DNA of 64,000 nucleotides from Variovorax atrisoli 110B (GTDB taxonomy: Bacteria; Pseudomonadota; Gammaproteobacteria; Burkholderiales; Burkholderiaceae_C): the NCBI RefSeq assembly GCF_000382045.1, contig NZ_KB907450.1, forward strand, positions 882,204 through 946,203. Direction: 5' to 3'. How positions within the stretch are numbered: the first letter of the stretch is position 1; each line of letters starts with the position of its first letter. The position numbers and the translations under genes were made by a program. The notes beneath the pieces were generated by a model. That model was not told the DNA's origin. It made no database searches and saw nothing but the letters and a program-made list of their open reading frames with translations. Of the stretch, positions 6,718-15,764 are shown piece by piece.

Positions 6718-9426
6718 ATGGACAAGCATTTCCTGACACCGCTTTTCGCGCCCGCCTCCATCGTCGCCTTCGTCGGCAACGCGGACGGCCCGGGTGGGCA
6801 GACGCCGGCCGGCCGCACGCTTCGCGAGGCGTTCCGCGCGCAGCGCTTCGACGGCACGCTGCGCTTCCTGGACGTGCGCACCAAGGGCACGCTCGAAGAG
6901 CTCGCGCAGACCCACGCCGACCTCGCGCTGATCGCGCTGGCGCCGGGCGACGTGGCGGCTGCGCTGGAGATCGCGGGGCGCATCGGCTGCAAGGCGGCCG
7001 TCGTCCTTTCGAGCGGCATCGGCGCCGAGCAGGCGGCGCAGTGGCGCAAGATCGCGCGCCGCGAGGGCGTGCACCTGCTGGGCCCCAACTCGCTGGGCTT
7101 CCAGCGCCCGCTGCTGCATCTCAATGCCAGCGTGGCCGGTCCGCTGGCGGGCAGCGGGCCCCTCGCACTGGTGGCGCAGTCGGGCGCGCTCACGGCCTCG
7201 ATGCTCGACTGGGCGCGGCAGAACGGCGTGGGCTTTTCCAGCGTGGTCTCGCTGGGCCCGCACACCTCGGTCGACATTCCGCAGGTGCTCGACTTCCTGG
7301 CCAACGACCAGGCCACGCACAGCATCATCATCTACCTCGAAGGCATTGCCGATGCGCGCCGCTTCATGAGCGCGCTGCGCTCGGCCTCGCACGCCAAGCC
7401 GGTGGTGGTGCTCAAGGCCGGTCGCAAGCCTGCCGGCAACGAAGCCGCACAGACGCACAGCGCCGCCATCGTGGGCAGCGACGACGTGTTCGACGCCGCG
7501 CTGCGCCGGGCCGGCGCGGTGCGCGTGCGCTCCTTCGTCGAACTCTTCTCCGCCGCCAAGTGCCTTGCCTCGCGCTACAGGCCCGTCGGCAAGCGCCTGG
7601 CGGTGGTCACCAACGGCGGCGGCCCCGGCGTGCTGGCGGCCGACTGGATCAACGAGATCGGTCTCGACCTCGGCAAGCTCTCCGCCCCCGCGCAGAAGGT
7701 GCTGCTGCCCGCCCTGCCCCCACTCGCATCGCTGGCCGACCTGATCGACCTGTCGGAAGAGGCGCAGCCCGCCCACTACCGCGCCGCCATCGACGCGGCC
7801 TCGGCCGACAGCCAGGTCGACGGCGTGCTCGCCATCTTCTCGCCCAAGCCTGGCATCGACGCGGGAGCCACCGCGAAGGCGCTGGCCGACATCCCGCGGC
7901 CGATGAACAAGCCGCTGCTGGCCTGCTGGATGGGCGACTCGTCGGTGGGCAAGGCGCGCTCGGTGCTGGCCGACGCGACCATCCCGAGCTTCCGCACGCC
8001 AGAGGCGGCCGTGGGCGCCTTCGGCAACATCGCGGCCTTCTACCAGAACCAGCAACTGCTGCAGCAGACGCCGCCGCCGCTGTCGGCGCTGGCCAAGCCC
8101 GACATCGAAGGCGCGCGCCTCCTCATCGAGAGCGTGCTGGCCGAACGGCGCAACGTGCTGACGGAGATGGAATCGAAGTCGCTGCTGTCGTCCTTCCACA
8201 TCCCGATCACGCGCACACTGCTCGCGCGCAGCCCCAGCGAGGCGATGATGATCGCGACGCAGCTGGGCTTTCCGGTGGCGCTGAAGATCGATTCGCCCGA
8301 CATCCCTCACAAGTCCGACGTGGAAGGCGTGGCGCTCAACGTGCTCAACGGCACCGCCGCGCGCGACACCTACGTCGAGATGATGGAGCGCGTCGCCCGC
8401 CTCGCGCCCGAGGCGCGCATCAACGGGGTGACGGTGCAGAAGATGGCGCGCGCCCGGCGCGGCCGCGAGATCTACGTGGGCATGGTCACCGACGAGCCAT
8501 TCGGCCCGGTCATCGTGTTCGGCGCGGGCGGCACCATGATCGAGCTGCTGAACGACCGTGCGATGGAGCTGCCGCCGCTCAACCAGTTTCTCGCGCGCCG
8601 GCTCATCGAACGCTCGCGCGTGGCCGAGACGCTGGGCGAATGGCGCGGCGCCCATGCCGTGGACATGGAGGCGCTCGAAGACCTGCTGCTGCGCGTGTCG
8701 GAAATGGTGTGCGAGCTGCCCGAGCTGCGCGAGATGGACATCAACCCGATCATCGTGGACGAGAACGGCGCCATCTCGGTCGATGCACGCATCGTGGTGG
8801 GCAGCAGCTCGCAGGCGGTAGCGGCCCACGTGGGCAACGCGGTCAACGGCTACCAGCACCTGGCGATCATGCCGTACCCCGCGCGCTACCGGCGCGAATG
8901 GCCGCTGGCCGGCACGGGCGGCGGCACCTACATCGTGCGGCCGGTCCACCCCAACGACGCGCAGATGCTGCAGGCGCTGGTGCAGGGGCTGTCGCCCGAG
9001 AGCCGCTGGTTCCGTTTCGTCTCGCGCTTCCACGAGCTGCCGCCGTCGATGCTCTCGCGCTTCACGCTGATCGACTACGACCGCGAGATGGCGCTGGTAG
9101 CGGTGGTGATGGAGCGCAGCGTGTCGCCCGACGGTACCGTGCTCGAGAGCGAGCGCATCGTGGGCGTCTCGCGCTACGTCACCAACCCCGACCAGACCAG
9201 CTGCGAGTTCTCCCTCGTGGTGGCCGACGAGTTCAGCGGCAGGGGCATCGGCTCGCGGCTGATGGAAAGCATCATCGACGTGGCCCGCGACAAAGGCCTC
9301 GCCGAGATGGACGGGCTGGTGCTTGCCAACAACCCCGACATGCTGAAGCTGGTGCGCCGGCTCGGGTTCACGGTGAAGTCGTTCCCGGAGGACCCGGACT
9401 TCAAGCTCGTGACCTACCTGCTCTGA
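6718..9426 (+). CDS. Fused NDP-forming acyl-CoA synthetase-like / GNAT acetyltransferase (Pat/YfiQ-like)
   Basis: A 902-residue fusion. Residues about 1-130 form a CoA-binding Rossmann domain, and about 145-460 a succinyl-CoA-ligase-like flavodoxin pair. About 480-700 is an ATP-grasp domain (VALKIDSPDIPHKSDVEGV, then EMDINPIIVDENG). About 740-900 is a GNAT domain with the acetyl-CoA loop GRGIGSRLMES. This is the layout of Salmonella Pat/E. coli YfiQ protein lysine acetyltransferases, which acetylate and inactivate acyl-CoA synthetases. His247 in QTHSAAIVGSDD matches the phosphorylatable His of active NDP-forming synthetases, so ligase activity cannot be excluded. The ATG at 6718 is 101 bp from the divergent phosphatase-fold gene. 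Confidence 0.85.
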   Translation: MDKHFLTPLFAPASIVAFVGNADGPGGQTPAGRTLREAFRAQRFDGTLRFLDVRTKGTLEELAQTHADLALIALAPGDVAAALEIAGRIGCKAAVVLSSGIGAEQAAQWRKIARREGVHLLGPNSLGFQRPLLHLNASVAGPLAGSGPLALVAQSGALTASMLDWARQNGVGFSSVVSLGPHTSVDIPQVLDFLANDQATHSIIIYLEGIADARRFMSALRSASHAKPVVVLKAGRKPAGNEAAQTHSAAIVGSDDVFDAALRRAGAVRVRSFVELFSAAKCLASRYRPVGKRLAVVTNGGGPGVLAADWINEIGLDLGKLSAPAQKVLLPALPPLASLADLIDLSEEAQPAHYRAAIDAASADSQVDGVLAIFSPKPGIDAGATAKALADIPRPMNKPLLACWMGDSSVGKARSVLADATIPSFRTPEAAVGAFGNIAAFYQNQQLLQQTPPPLSALAKPDIEGARLLIESVLAERRNVLTEMESKSLLSSFHIPITRTLLARSPSEAMMIATQLGFPVALKIDSPDIPHKSDVEGVALNVLNGTAARDTYVEMMERVARLAPEARINGVTVQKMARARRGREIYVGMVTDEPFGPVIVFGAGGTMIELLNDRAMELPPLNQFLARRLIERSRVAETLGEWRGAHAVDMEALEDLLLRVSEMVCELPELREMDINPIIVDENGAISVDARIVVGSSSQAVAAHVGNAVNGYQHLAIMPYPARYRREWPLAGTGGGTYIVRPVHPNDAQMLQALVQGLSPESRWFRFVSRFHELPPSMLSRFTLIDYDREMALVAVVMERSVSPDGTVLESERIVGVSRYVTNPDQTSCEFSLVVADEFSGRGIGSRLMESIIDVARDKGLAEMDGLVLANNPDMLKLVRRLGFTVKSFPEDPDFKLVTYLL

Positions 9427-9433
9427 GGCGCCC

Positions 9434-10399
9434 TCAGGCCTTCGGCATCCCGTCGCTGCCGCTGCCGCAAAGCACCACGGCGATCTTCTCGTCGTCGCGC
9501 CGCTCGAAGCAGCGGTGGCTCACGGCCGCCAGCGCGGTGGCCGCGCCGAGCTCGATGGCCAGGCCGGCGTGCTGCCAGGCCGAACGCGCCGAGTCCTCGA
9601 TGACTTCCTCGTCGACCAGCACGATCTCATCGACGTACTTCTCGATCAACTCGAAGTTCAGCGGCTCGGTCGAACGCGCGGCCAGGATGGGCACGCGCGT
9701 CTTCACGTTCTCCAGCTTCACGATGCGGCCTTCCTTGCGGCAGGTGTAGAGCGTCGGACAGCCCGCTGCCTCGACCCCGATCACGCGGATCGAAGGCTTG
9801 AGCAGCTTGGCCGCCTGCGCGATGCCGGCGAGCAGCCCGCCGCCGCCGATGGAAACGACCAGCGTCTCGACCTCGGGCCACTCGTCGATGATCTCCAGCG
9901 CAGTCGTGCCCTGCCCGATCACCACGTCGCGGTCGGCATACGGATGCAGCAGCGCACCGCCATGCTCGGCCACGTTGGCACCGGCGGCGTCCCAGCTCTG
10001 GTCCCAGAAATCGCCATGCACCGTGAGCTTCGCGCCGTGGCTCTCGATGCGGGCGCGGGTGATCGGCGTGCTGGTGTTCATCACGAACACGTTGGCCGGC
10101 AGACCCAGCGTCTTGCCGACATAGGCGACGGCCGCGCCGAAGTTGCCGCCCGACGCGGTGGCCAGCCCCTGGCGGCGCACCTCCTCGGGAAGGTTCAGCA
10201 CGCGGTTGAATGCGCCGCGCGCCTTGAAGGAGCCTGTCACCTGCTGGCACTCGGCCTTGAAGCGCACCTGCGCCGCGCCACCGGGCACCCAGGGATGGGC
10301 ATCGACCAGCGGCGTGCGGCGGATGTAGGGCTTCACGCGCTCGTGCGCCGCGCGGTAGTCGGCCAGGGCGATCGGTTGCATCGCGTCTTTGTCGGTCAT
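9434..10399 (-). CDS. PLP-dependent threonine/serine dehydratase-family enzyme
   Basis: A 321-residue fold-type II PLP enzyme without a C-terminal ACT regulatory domain, so catabolic rather than biosynthetic in type. The PLP lysine is K59 in TGSFKARGAFN, the substrate loop is ATASGGNFG, and the phosphate-binding glycine loop is VVSIGGGGLLAG. It should eliminate water (or another beta-substituent) from a hydroxy amino acid, giving an enamine that becomes a 2-oxo acid plus ammonia. It is the last gene of a seven-gene operon running from 14788 to 9434, and its ATG overlaps the deacylase stop (ATGA). A RidA protein, the family that hydrolyses such enamines, is encoded by the first gene. EutB of hydroxyectoine catabolism is a related protein; the exact substrate is unknown. 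Confidence 0.88.
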   Translation of the reverse strand: MTDKDAMQPIALADYRAAHERVKPYIRRTPLVDAHPWVPGGAAQVRFKAECQQVTGSFKARGAFNRVLNLPEEVRRQGLATASGGNFGAAVAYVGKTLGLPANVFVMNTSTPITRARIESHGAKLTVHGDFWDQSWDAAGANVAEHGGALLHPYADRDVVIGQGTTALEIIDEWPEVETLVVSIGGGGLLAGIAQAAKLLKPSIRVIGVEAAGCPTLYTCRKEGRIVKLENVKTRVPILAARSTEPLNFELIEKYVDEIVLVDEEVIEDSARSAWQHAGLAIELGAATALAAVSHRCFERRDDEKIAVVLCGSGSDGMPKA

Positions 10400-11409
10400 G
10401 CCTCGTCCTCGACCAGCACGCACAGGTTGTTGCCCTGCTTCACCGCGCCGAAGGTGCGCTGCGAATACACCGTGCCGCCCTTGGCGAAGCGCACTTCGCG
10501 GGGCTCCTGCGCGGGCTCGTGCAGCAGGTGCAGGTAGCCGGCGAGCTCGCCGGCCTCCACCGTGTCGCCCAGTTCGTGCAGCGGCTCGAAGTAGCCGTCG
10601 CCCGGCGACAGCAGGTTGCCGCCGTTGGGCACGATGCGCACGCGGCGGCTCGGCGGCGGCGCCTCGGGCAGCGCGCCCGGCACCACGCCCAGCCGCGCCA
10701 GCACGCGCGACAGGCATTCGCGGGTGCGCTTGACGCCCTTGGGCGAGACGCTGCCGTTCTCGCCCATCTCCGCCGCGATGGCGGCCAGGCCCAGGTGTGC
10801 GGCCGCGCCGCAGCTGGTGCGCGGGTCGCCCATGTTGTCGGTGATGACGGTGAACCTGGCGCCGAACCAGCGCGCCATGTCTTCCGCGCGCTCGCGCACT
10901 TCGGGTGCCAGCGTGGGCGTGACGACGACCTGCGCGCTCTCCTCGATGAAGAGCGAACTGCCGCCCGCGTGCAGGTCGACGTAGGCATCGCACTTGGGAA
11001 ACAGCACATCGTGGATGAAGGCTGCGATCTGCTCCGTCGGCGTGCCGTAGGGGTTGCCGGGGAATACACGTGCGAGGTTCTTGCCGTCCAGCGGGCTCAC
11101 GCGCGAGGCCGCGCGCATCGCGGGGGCGTTGGCGGAAGGCATCAGGATCAGGCAGCCCTTCACCTGCGAGGCGTCGAGCCTGCGGATCAACTCGTTGATG
11201 ACGATCGGTCCTTCGTATTCGTCGCCGTGGATGGCGCCGGTGACCAGCACCGTCGGGCCGTCGCCGTTGCCGATGACTGCCAGGGGCAGCGCCACCGCGC
11301 CCCAGGCATCGTCATGTCCCGAATACGGAAGCCACGCGTGGCCGACCTGCTTGCCGGGCCTGGCCCAGTCGATGTCCGTGAAAACGGTGGAGGGACGCGG
11401 CTGGCTCAC
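10396..11409 (-). CDS. Zinc-dependent N-acyl amino acid deacylase, succinylglutamate desuccinylase/aspartoacylase family
   Basis: A 337-residue M14-related hydrolase. The zinc ligands are visible as H61 and E64 in GAIHGDEYEGP and H147 in VDLHAGG. Family members hydrolyse N-acyl amino acids (succinylglutamate, acetylaspartate, N-acetyl-diaminobutyrate). The C-terminal ~80 residues form a barrel-like domain (GDTVEAGELAGYL) also seen in DoeB/EutE-type members. The start is a GTG at 11409 inside the preceding gene's stop (GTGA overlap), and the stop overlaps the dehydratase start. With the upstream amino-acid importer, the simplest reading is import of an N-acylated amino acid, deacylation here, then elimination by the dehydratase. 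DoeB-like specificity is possible, but the other ectoine-pathway genes are missing. Confidence 0.87.
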   Translation of the reverse strand: MSQPRPSTVFTDIDWARPGKQVGHAWLPYSGHDDAWGAVALPLAVIGNGDGPTVLVTGAIHGDEYEGPIVINELIRRLDASQVKGCLILMPSANAPAMRAASRVSPLDGKNLARVFPGNPYGTPTEQIAAFIHDVLFPKCDAYVDLHAGGSSLFIEESAQVVVTPTLAPEVRERAEDMARWFGARFTVITDNMGDPRTSCGAAAHLGLAAIAAEMGENGSVSPKGVKRTRECLSRVLARLGVVPGALPEAPPPSRRVRIVPNGGNLLSPGDGYFEPLHELGDTVEAGELAGYLHLLHEPAQEPREVRFAKGGTVYSQRTFGAVKQGNNLCVLVEDEA

Positions 11410-12182
11410 TTCACTTCTTTCTGCTCGTCCTTGAACCACTTCAGGCGCAGCGCCGCGAGGCTGCCGTCGGCGGTCTTGGCGTCGATGATCCTGTTCATCT
11501 CGGCCAGCAGCGCGGTCTCGCCGGGCTGCACGGCCATGTAGGCGGGGCTGATGCGGATCAGCGACTTCATCTCGATGCCCTTGGCCGGGTTCTCGTCGGC
11601 CACCTTCTGCGCGATGAAGTTGTTCTCGGCGAAAAGCGGCGCCTGGCCCGACAGGAAGGCCGAGATGGTGGAAGCCGTGTCTTCCAGGCGGATCAGCTTG
11701 GCGCCCGGCGCCAGCTCGCTCAGCGACAGGTCGGGCGTGGAGCCCTTGGGCACTGCCACGGTCTGACCCGCGAGGTCGGCCACCTTGGCGAACTTGGGCG
11801 TGCCCTTGCCGCCGTACACGCCGAGGTACACGGCCGCGTAGGGCTTGGAGAAGGCGACCTGCTTGGCACGTTCGGGCGAACTGCCCAGCGCGGCGATCAC
11901 CACGTCGACCTTGTTCGACAGCAGGTACGGAATGCGGTTGGCGCCGGTCACCTGCTGCAGCTCGAGCTTCACGCCCATGGCCTTGGCCACGTTCTCGGCC
12001 AGTTCCACGTCGAGGCCGGTGGGCTTGCCTGCCGAGTCGGTGAAGCCCCACGGCGCGGCGTCGATGGTTGTGGCGATGCGGATCGCGCCCTTGGCCTTGA
12101 TGTCGGCGAGCTTGTCGGCATGCGCGAGCAAGGGAGCGGCGCAGACCAGCGCGGCGGCGAACAGGGTTTTCAGTTTGAACAT
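11406..12182 (-). CDS. Amino acid ABC transporter substrate-binding protein (family 3)
   Basis: A 258-residue periplasmic protein with a cleavable signal peptide of about 22 residues (LLAHA, then DKLADIKAKG). The family-3 body follows: IRIATTIDAAPWGFTDSAGKPTGLDVELAENVAKAMGV, and RIPYLLSNKVDVVIAALGSSPERAKQVAFS with the conserved Arg that binds the ligand carboxylate. It should bind a polar amino acid or derivative. A 55-bp gap separates it from the ATPase gene upstream. Its stop overlaps the GTG of the deacylase gene, coupling uptake and first catabolic step. Confidence 0.92.
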   Translation of the reverse strand: MFKLKTLFAAALVCAAPLLAHADKLADIKAKGAIRIATTIDAAPWGFTDSAGKPTGLDVELAENVAKAMGVKLELQQVTGANRIPYLLSNKVDVVIAALGSSPERAKQVAFSKPYAAVYLGVYGGKGTPKFAKVADLAGQTVAVPKGSTPDLSLSELAPGAKLIRLEDTASTISAFLSGQAPLFAENNFIAQKVADENPAKGIEMKSLIRISPAYMAVQPGETALLAEMNRIIDAKTADGSLAALRLKWFKDEQKEVK

Positions 12183-12237
12183 GGAAGCTCCTTGGAAGAC
12201 AGGAAAGACAAGAACGACGAAAACGAAGGCGTGGGAA

Positions 12238-12946
<709 letters not shown>

Positions 12947-12966
<20 letters not shown>

Positions 12967-13603
12967 TCATGCGTCCTTCAAGAGAGAGTGCCAGGCGAGC
13001 CAGCGGATAGCAGATGGCGAAGTAGCACAGGGCCACGCCGCAGAAGACTGGCAGGTGTGCCAGCGTCGACCCCGCCACGATCTGGCCCGAACGCGTGAGT
13101 TCGACCAAGCCGACGAGCGCGGCGAGCGAGGTGTTCTTGATGAGCTGCACCAGGTAGCTCACCGTCGGGCCGAGCGCCACTCGGAAGGCCTGCGGCCACA
13201 CCACGTGCCGCATGACGTGCCAGCGGCGCAGACCCACGCAGGAGGCGGCCTCCCATTGCCCCTTGGGCACGGACTCGATCGCGCCGCGCCAGATCTCGCC
13301 GAGAAAGGCGCCGGCCGAAAGCGAGAACGCTGCGGCGGCGGCCGTGAAGGCCTTGATCTCGATGCCCAGCAGCATCGGCACGCCGAAGTACAGGAGAAAG
13401 AGCACCCCGAGCAGCGGCGTACCCTGCACAAGCTCGACGTAGACGCGCGCCAGCACGCGCAGCCAGGTCAGCCGCGAAGTGCGCGCCACCGCCACGCCGA
13501 GGCCGATGACGGCGCCGATGGCGAAGGAGGTCAGGGCAAGCGCGGCGGTCCAGCGGATGGCACCGAGGATCAGCCAGAGATCGGCAATGGAAAGTCCGCG
13601 CAT
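12947..13603 (-). CDS. Amino acid ABC transporter permease (HisM/HisQ class)
   Basis: A 218-residue permease with about five membrane segments. It has the class signatures YVELVQGTPLLGVLFLLYFG near the N-terminal third and the EAA loop WEAASCVGLRRWHVMRHVVWPQAF. It starts 1 bp after the stop of the sister permease (13605) and overlaps the ATPase gene by 20 bp. The two permeases differ in sequence, so they should form a heterodimer. Confidence 0.92.
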
Positions 13604-13604
13604 C

Positions 13605-14273
13605 TCAGCGGCCCTCCCTGCCGAAAAGCCGGCGCTGCACGAAGCCCAGCAGCACGCGCAGCGCCTGCACCGTGACGAAGTACATCGCGCAGATCACCAC
13701 GTACACCTCGAAGCTGCGGAAAGTGCGCGAGTCGATGAAGCTGCCTGCGTGGAAGATGTCCTCCACGCCGATCTGCGAGATGAGGCTGGTGCCGATCAGC
13801 GTGAGCACCATCTGGCTGGCCAGCGAGGGAAACACGTTGCGCAGCGCAGGCACGAACAGCACGTGCACCAGCACCTGGCGCGGCCGCAGCCCGAGCGCGG
13901 CACCGGCTTCGGAGAGGCCGCGGGGTACCGACATCAGCCCCGATCGGAACACCTCGACCATGTACGCGCCGCAGTACAGCGCCAGAGAGATCACGCCGGC
14001 CACGGGCGCCTCCAGCCGGATGCCCAGGTTGGGCAGGCCGAAGTAGATGAGAAAGAGCTGCACCAGCGCCGGCGTGTTGCGGAAGAACTCCACGTACACA
14101 CGCGTCACGCCGCGCAGCGGCTTGCTGCCGTAGATCAGCGCCAGCGAGCCCGCCACGCCGATCGCCATGCCCAGCACGATGCTCGACGCGGCATAGCCCA
14201 GCGTGTGCAGCAGGCCTTCGGCCAGTTGCCCTGCATAGGGCGCGAGCGCCTCGAACTGGAACTGGTAGGCCAT
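13605..14273 (-). CDS. Amino acid ABC transporter permease (HisM/HisQ class)
   Basis: A 222-residue permease with the RVYVEFFRNTPALVQLFLIYFG signature region and an EAA loop at LSEAGAALGLRPRQVLVHVLFVPALR. The ATG at 14273 lies 2 bp after the RidA stop, so it is cotranscribed with ridA and translated by reinitiation or coupling. It pairs with the permease at 12947-13603. Confidence 0.92.
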   Translation of the reverse strand: MAYQFQFEALAPYAGQLAEGLLHTLGYAASSIVLGMAIGVAGSLALIYGSKPLRGVTRVYVEFFRNTPALVQLFLIYFGLPNLGIRLEAPVAGVISLALYCGAYMVEVFRSGLMSVPRGLSEAGAALGLRPRQVLVHVLFVPALRNVFPSLASQMVLTLIGTSLISQIGVEDIFHAGSFIDSRTFRSFEVYVVICAMYFVTVQALRVLLGFVQRRLFGREGR

Positions 14274-14275
14274 CG

Positions 14276-14788
14276 TCAGTCCACTTCGAGGATGGCTTCG
14301 ACCTCGACGGTCTGGTGCCCCGGCAGCGAGCCCGCGCCGATGGCGGAACGCGCGCCCCGCCCCACCTCGTCGCCGAACACCTCGACGAACAGGTCGGAGC
14401 AGCCGTTGATGACCTTCGGATGGAAGGCGAAGCCCGGCGCCGCATTCACGAAGGCCAGCAGCTTCACCACACTGCGCACGCGCCCGAGTTCGCCGAGCGC
14501 GGCCTTGGCGACAGCCAGCAGGTTCAGGCCGGTCAACCGGGCATGCGCGTAGGCAGCCTCGACGCTCACTTCCTCGCCGACACGGCCCACGTGCAGGCGG
14601 CCGTCTGCTTCGAGCGGGCCCTGGCCCGAGAGATACAGCATCTGGCCGCTGCGGCGCCATGCGACGAAGTTGGCGACGGGCGCCGGAGGCGGCGGAAGCT
14701 TCAGTCCGAGGGCGGCGAGGCGCTCCTCGGGGCTGCGCGCGCTGCCGTGGCTCGCGGCCGCCGGCGCCGTGTTGGAATCCAGGGTCAT
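14276..14788 (-). CDS. RidA/YjgF family enamine/imine deaminase
   Basis: A 170-residue Rid-family protein, about 40 residues longer than RidA at its N-terminus. The recognisable core runs from YLSGQGPLEADGRLHVGRVGEE through ARSAIGAGSLPGHQTVEVEAILEVD, and retains the Arg (in ARSAIG) that grips the substrate carboxylate. Rid proteins hydrolyse the reactive enamine or imine released by PLP dehydratases. The dehydratase at 9434 is the last gene of the same operon, so the two fit as producer and detoxifier. The ATG at 14788 follows the divergent operator region. An upstream in-frame extension is possible but would run into that operator region. Confidence 0.88.
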   Translation of the reverse strand: MTLDSNTAPAAASHGSARSPEERLAALGLKLPPPPAPVANFVAWRRSGQMLYLSGQGPLEADGRLHVGRVGEEVSVEAAYAHARLTGLNLLAVAKAALGELGRVRSVVKLLAFVNAAPGFAFHPKVINGCSDLFVEVFGDEVGRGARSAIGAGSLPGHQTVEVEAILEVD

Positions 14789-14829
14789 TGGGAACACATC
14801 ACCGTTGCGGCGCGAGGGGCGGCGCAAAC

Positions 14830-14837
14830 GGTCAACC
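14830..14837. promoter_or_regulatory. Minor GGTCAACC box (candidate GntR site)
   Basis: An 8-bp GGTCAACC core identical to the centre of the two palindromic boxes at 14865-14882 and 14946-14959, but without matching flanks. It starts exactly 40 bp before the core of the first palindrome, which would place both on about the same face of the helix. It may be an auxiliary site or chance. Confidence 0.35.
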
Positions 14838-14864
14838 TTTCGACGAAAATCAACGGATTCGGAA

Positions 14865-14882
14865 GGATTGGTCAACCAATCC
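14865..14882. promoter_or_regulatory. Palindromic operator GGATTGGT-CA-ACCAATCC (candidate FadR/GntR site)
   Basis: Perfect 8-bp arms around a 2-bp centre. The TGGT-N2-ACCA core matches the general FadR-subfamily operator pattern. It lies 76 bp upstream of the ridA start on the operon side of the divergent region, where it could control the transport/catabolic operon. Confidence 0.65.
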
Positions 14883-14945
14883 AGAGCCATGCAGCGCAGT
14901 CTTATGTGACTGCGTAATGAATTCATTCTAAGAACATTAATTGCG

Positions 14946-14959
14946 ATTGGTCAACCATT
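14946..14959. promoter_or_regulatory. Second GntR operator copy ATTGGTCAACCATT, next to the regulator gene
   Basis: It repeats the core of the 14865-14882 palindrome with one mismatch in the right arm. The core begins 79 bp after that of the first copy. It ends 18 bp upstream of the regulator ATG, a position suited to autorepression. Confidence 0.6.
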
Positions 14960-14977
14960 TTGGCGAACTCTTCAACC

Positions 14978-15748
14978 ATGAATGCAAAGCCCGTGCCGCA
15001 GCCGCTCCAGCCGCTGATCGAGGTCACGGATCTCTCGGGCCGCATCGCCGCGCAGGACAAGGCGACCGCCTCGAAGGTCTACCGCGCCATACTCCAGTCG
15101 ATCCGAGACGGCGCGCTCAAGCCGGGCGACAAGCTGCCCAACGAGCGTGACCTGTCGGAGCAGTTCAAGACCTCGCGCAGCACCGTGCGCCATGCGCTGG
15201 CCATGATGAGCGCGCAGGGCCTGCTGGAGCGCAAGGTCGGCAGCGGCACCTTCCTGGCCGAGGGGCTGATGCAGCTGCTGAGCGAGTCCGACCTGCCCGT
15301 GGCCGCGCACCACCGCGACGTGCCGACCTACACCGAGATCCTCGAAGGCCGGCTGCTGTTCGAGCCGGCCATGATGGCGCTGTCCGCCCAGCGCGCCGAC
15401 GCCGAAGACTTCGCGCTGATGCGCCACCACCTCGCCGTGGTGCGCGACGCCGACCAGTGGCTGCAGTTCAAGGAGGGCATCTACGGCGTGCACCAGGCGA
15501 TCTTCCGCGCCACGCGCAACCGCTTCCTGATGCAGGTGTTCGACGCCGTGGTGGCCGACCGCCGCGCGGTGCAGTACGACGGCCGCTCGAATCTCAACGG
15601 CCCCGTGGGCGCCGTGGTGCGCGAACAGACGCTGCGCGAGCTCACCGCCATCGTCGATGCGCTGGAGGCACGCGACGCCAAGGCCGCGACGAGCCTCGCG
15701 GATGCGTACTTCACGCGCATCCTGGCCTCTCTGAGCGTCTACGGCTAG
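14978..15748 (+). CDS. GntR-family (FadR subfamily) transcriptional regulator
   Basis: A 256-residue regulator. The winged helix at about residues 35-100 shows GALKPGDKLPNERDLSEQF and TSRSTVRHALAMMSAQGLLERKVGSGTF, the standard GntR signature. An all-helical FCD effector domain follows from about 120 to 245, with the metal-ligand pattern expected around EGIYGVHQAIFRAT. It is divergent from the RidA/transporter/deacylase/dehydratase operon. The shared intergenic region carries two TTGGTCAACCA-type palindromes, so local control of that operon and of itself is likely. The ligand is probably the imported compound or its breakdown product. Confidence 0.9.
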   Translation: MNAKPVPQPLQPLIEVTDLSGRIAAQDKATASKVYRAILQSIRDGALKPGDKLPNERDLSEQFKTSRSTVRHALAMMSAQGLLERKVGSGTFLAEGLMQLLSESDLPVAAHHRDVPTYTEILEGRLLFEPAMMALSAQRADAEDFALMRHHLAVVRDADQWLQFKEGIYGVHQAIFRATRNRFLMQVFDAVVADRRAVQYDGRSNLNGPVGAVVREQTLRELTAIVDALEARDAKAATSLADAYFTRILASLSVYG

Positions 15749-15764
15749 AAGCGCGACGCCTGCA

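Noticed and set aside
9434..12182. Calling the deacylase/dehydratase pair DoeB/EutE and EutB of ectoine breakdown
   Set aside because: The families fit, but ectoine hydrolase, the ornithine-cyclodeaminase-like EutC and the MocR-type EnuR regulator are all absent, so ectoine specificity is not supported.
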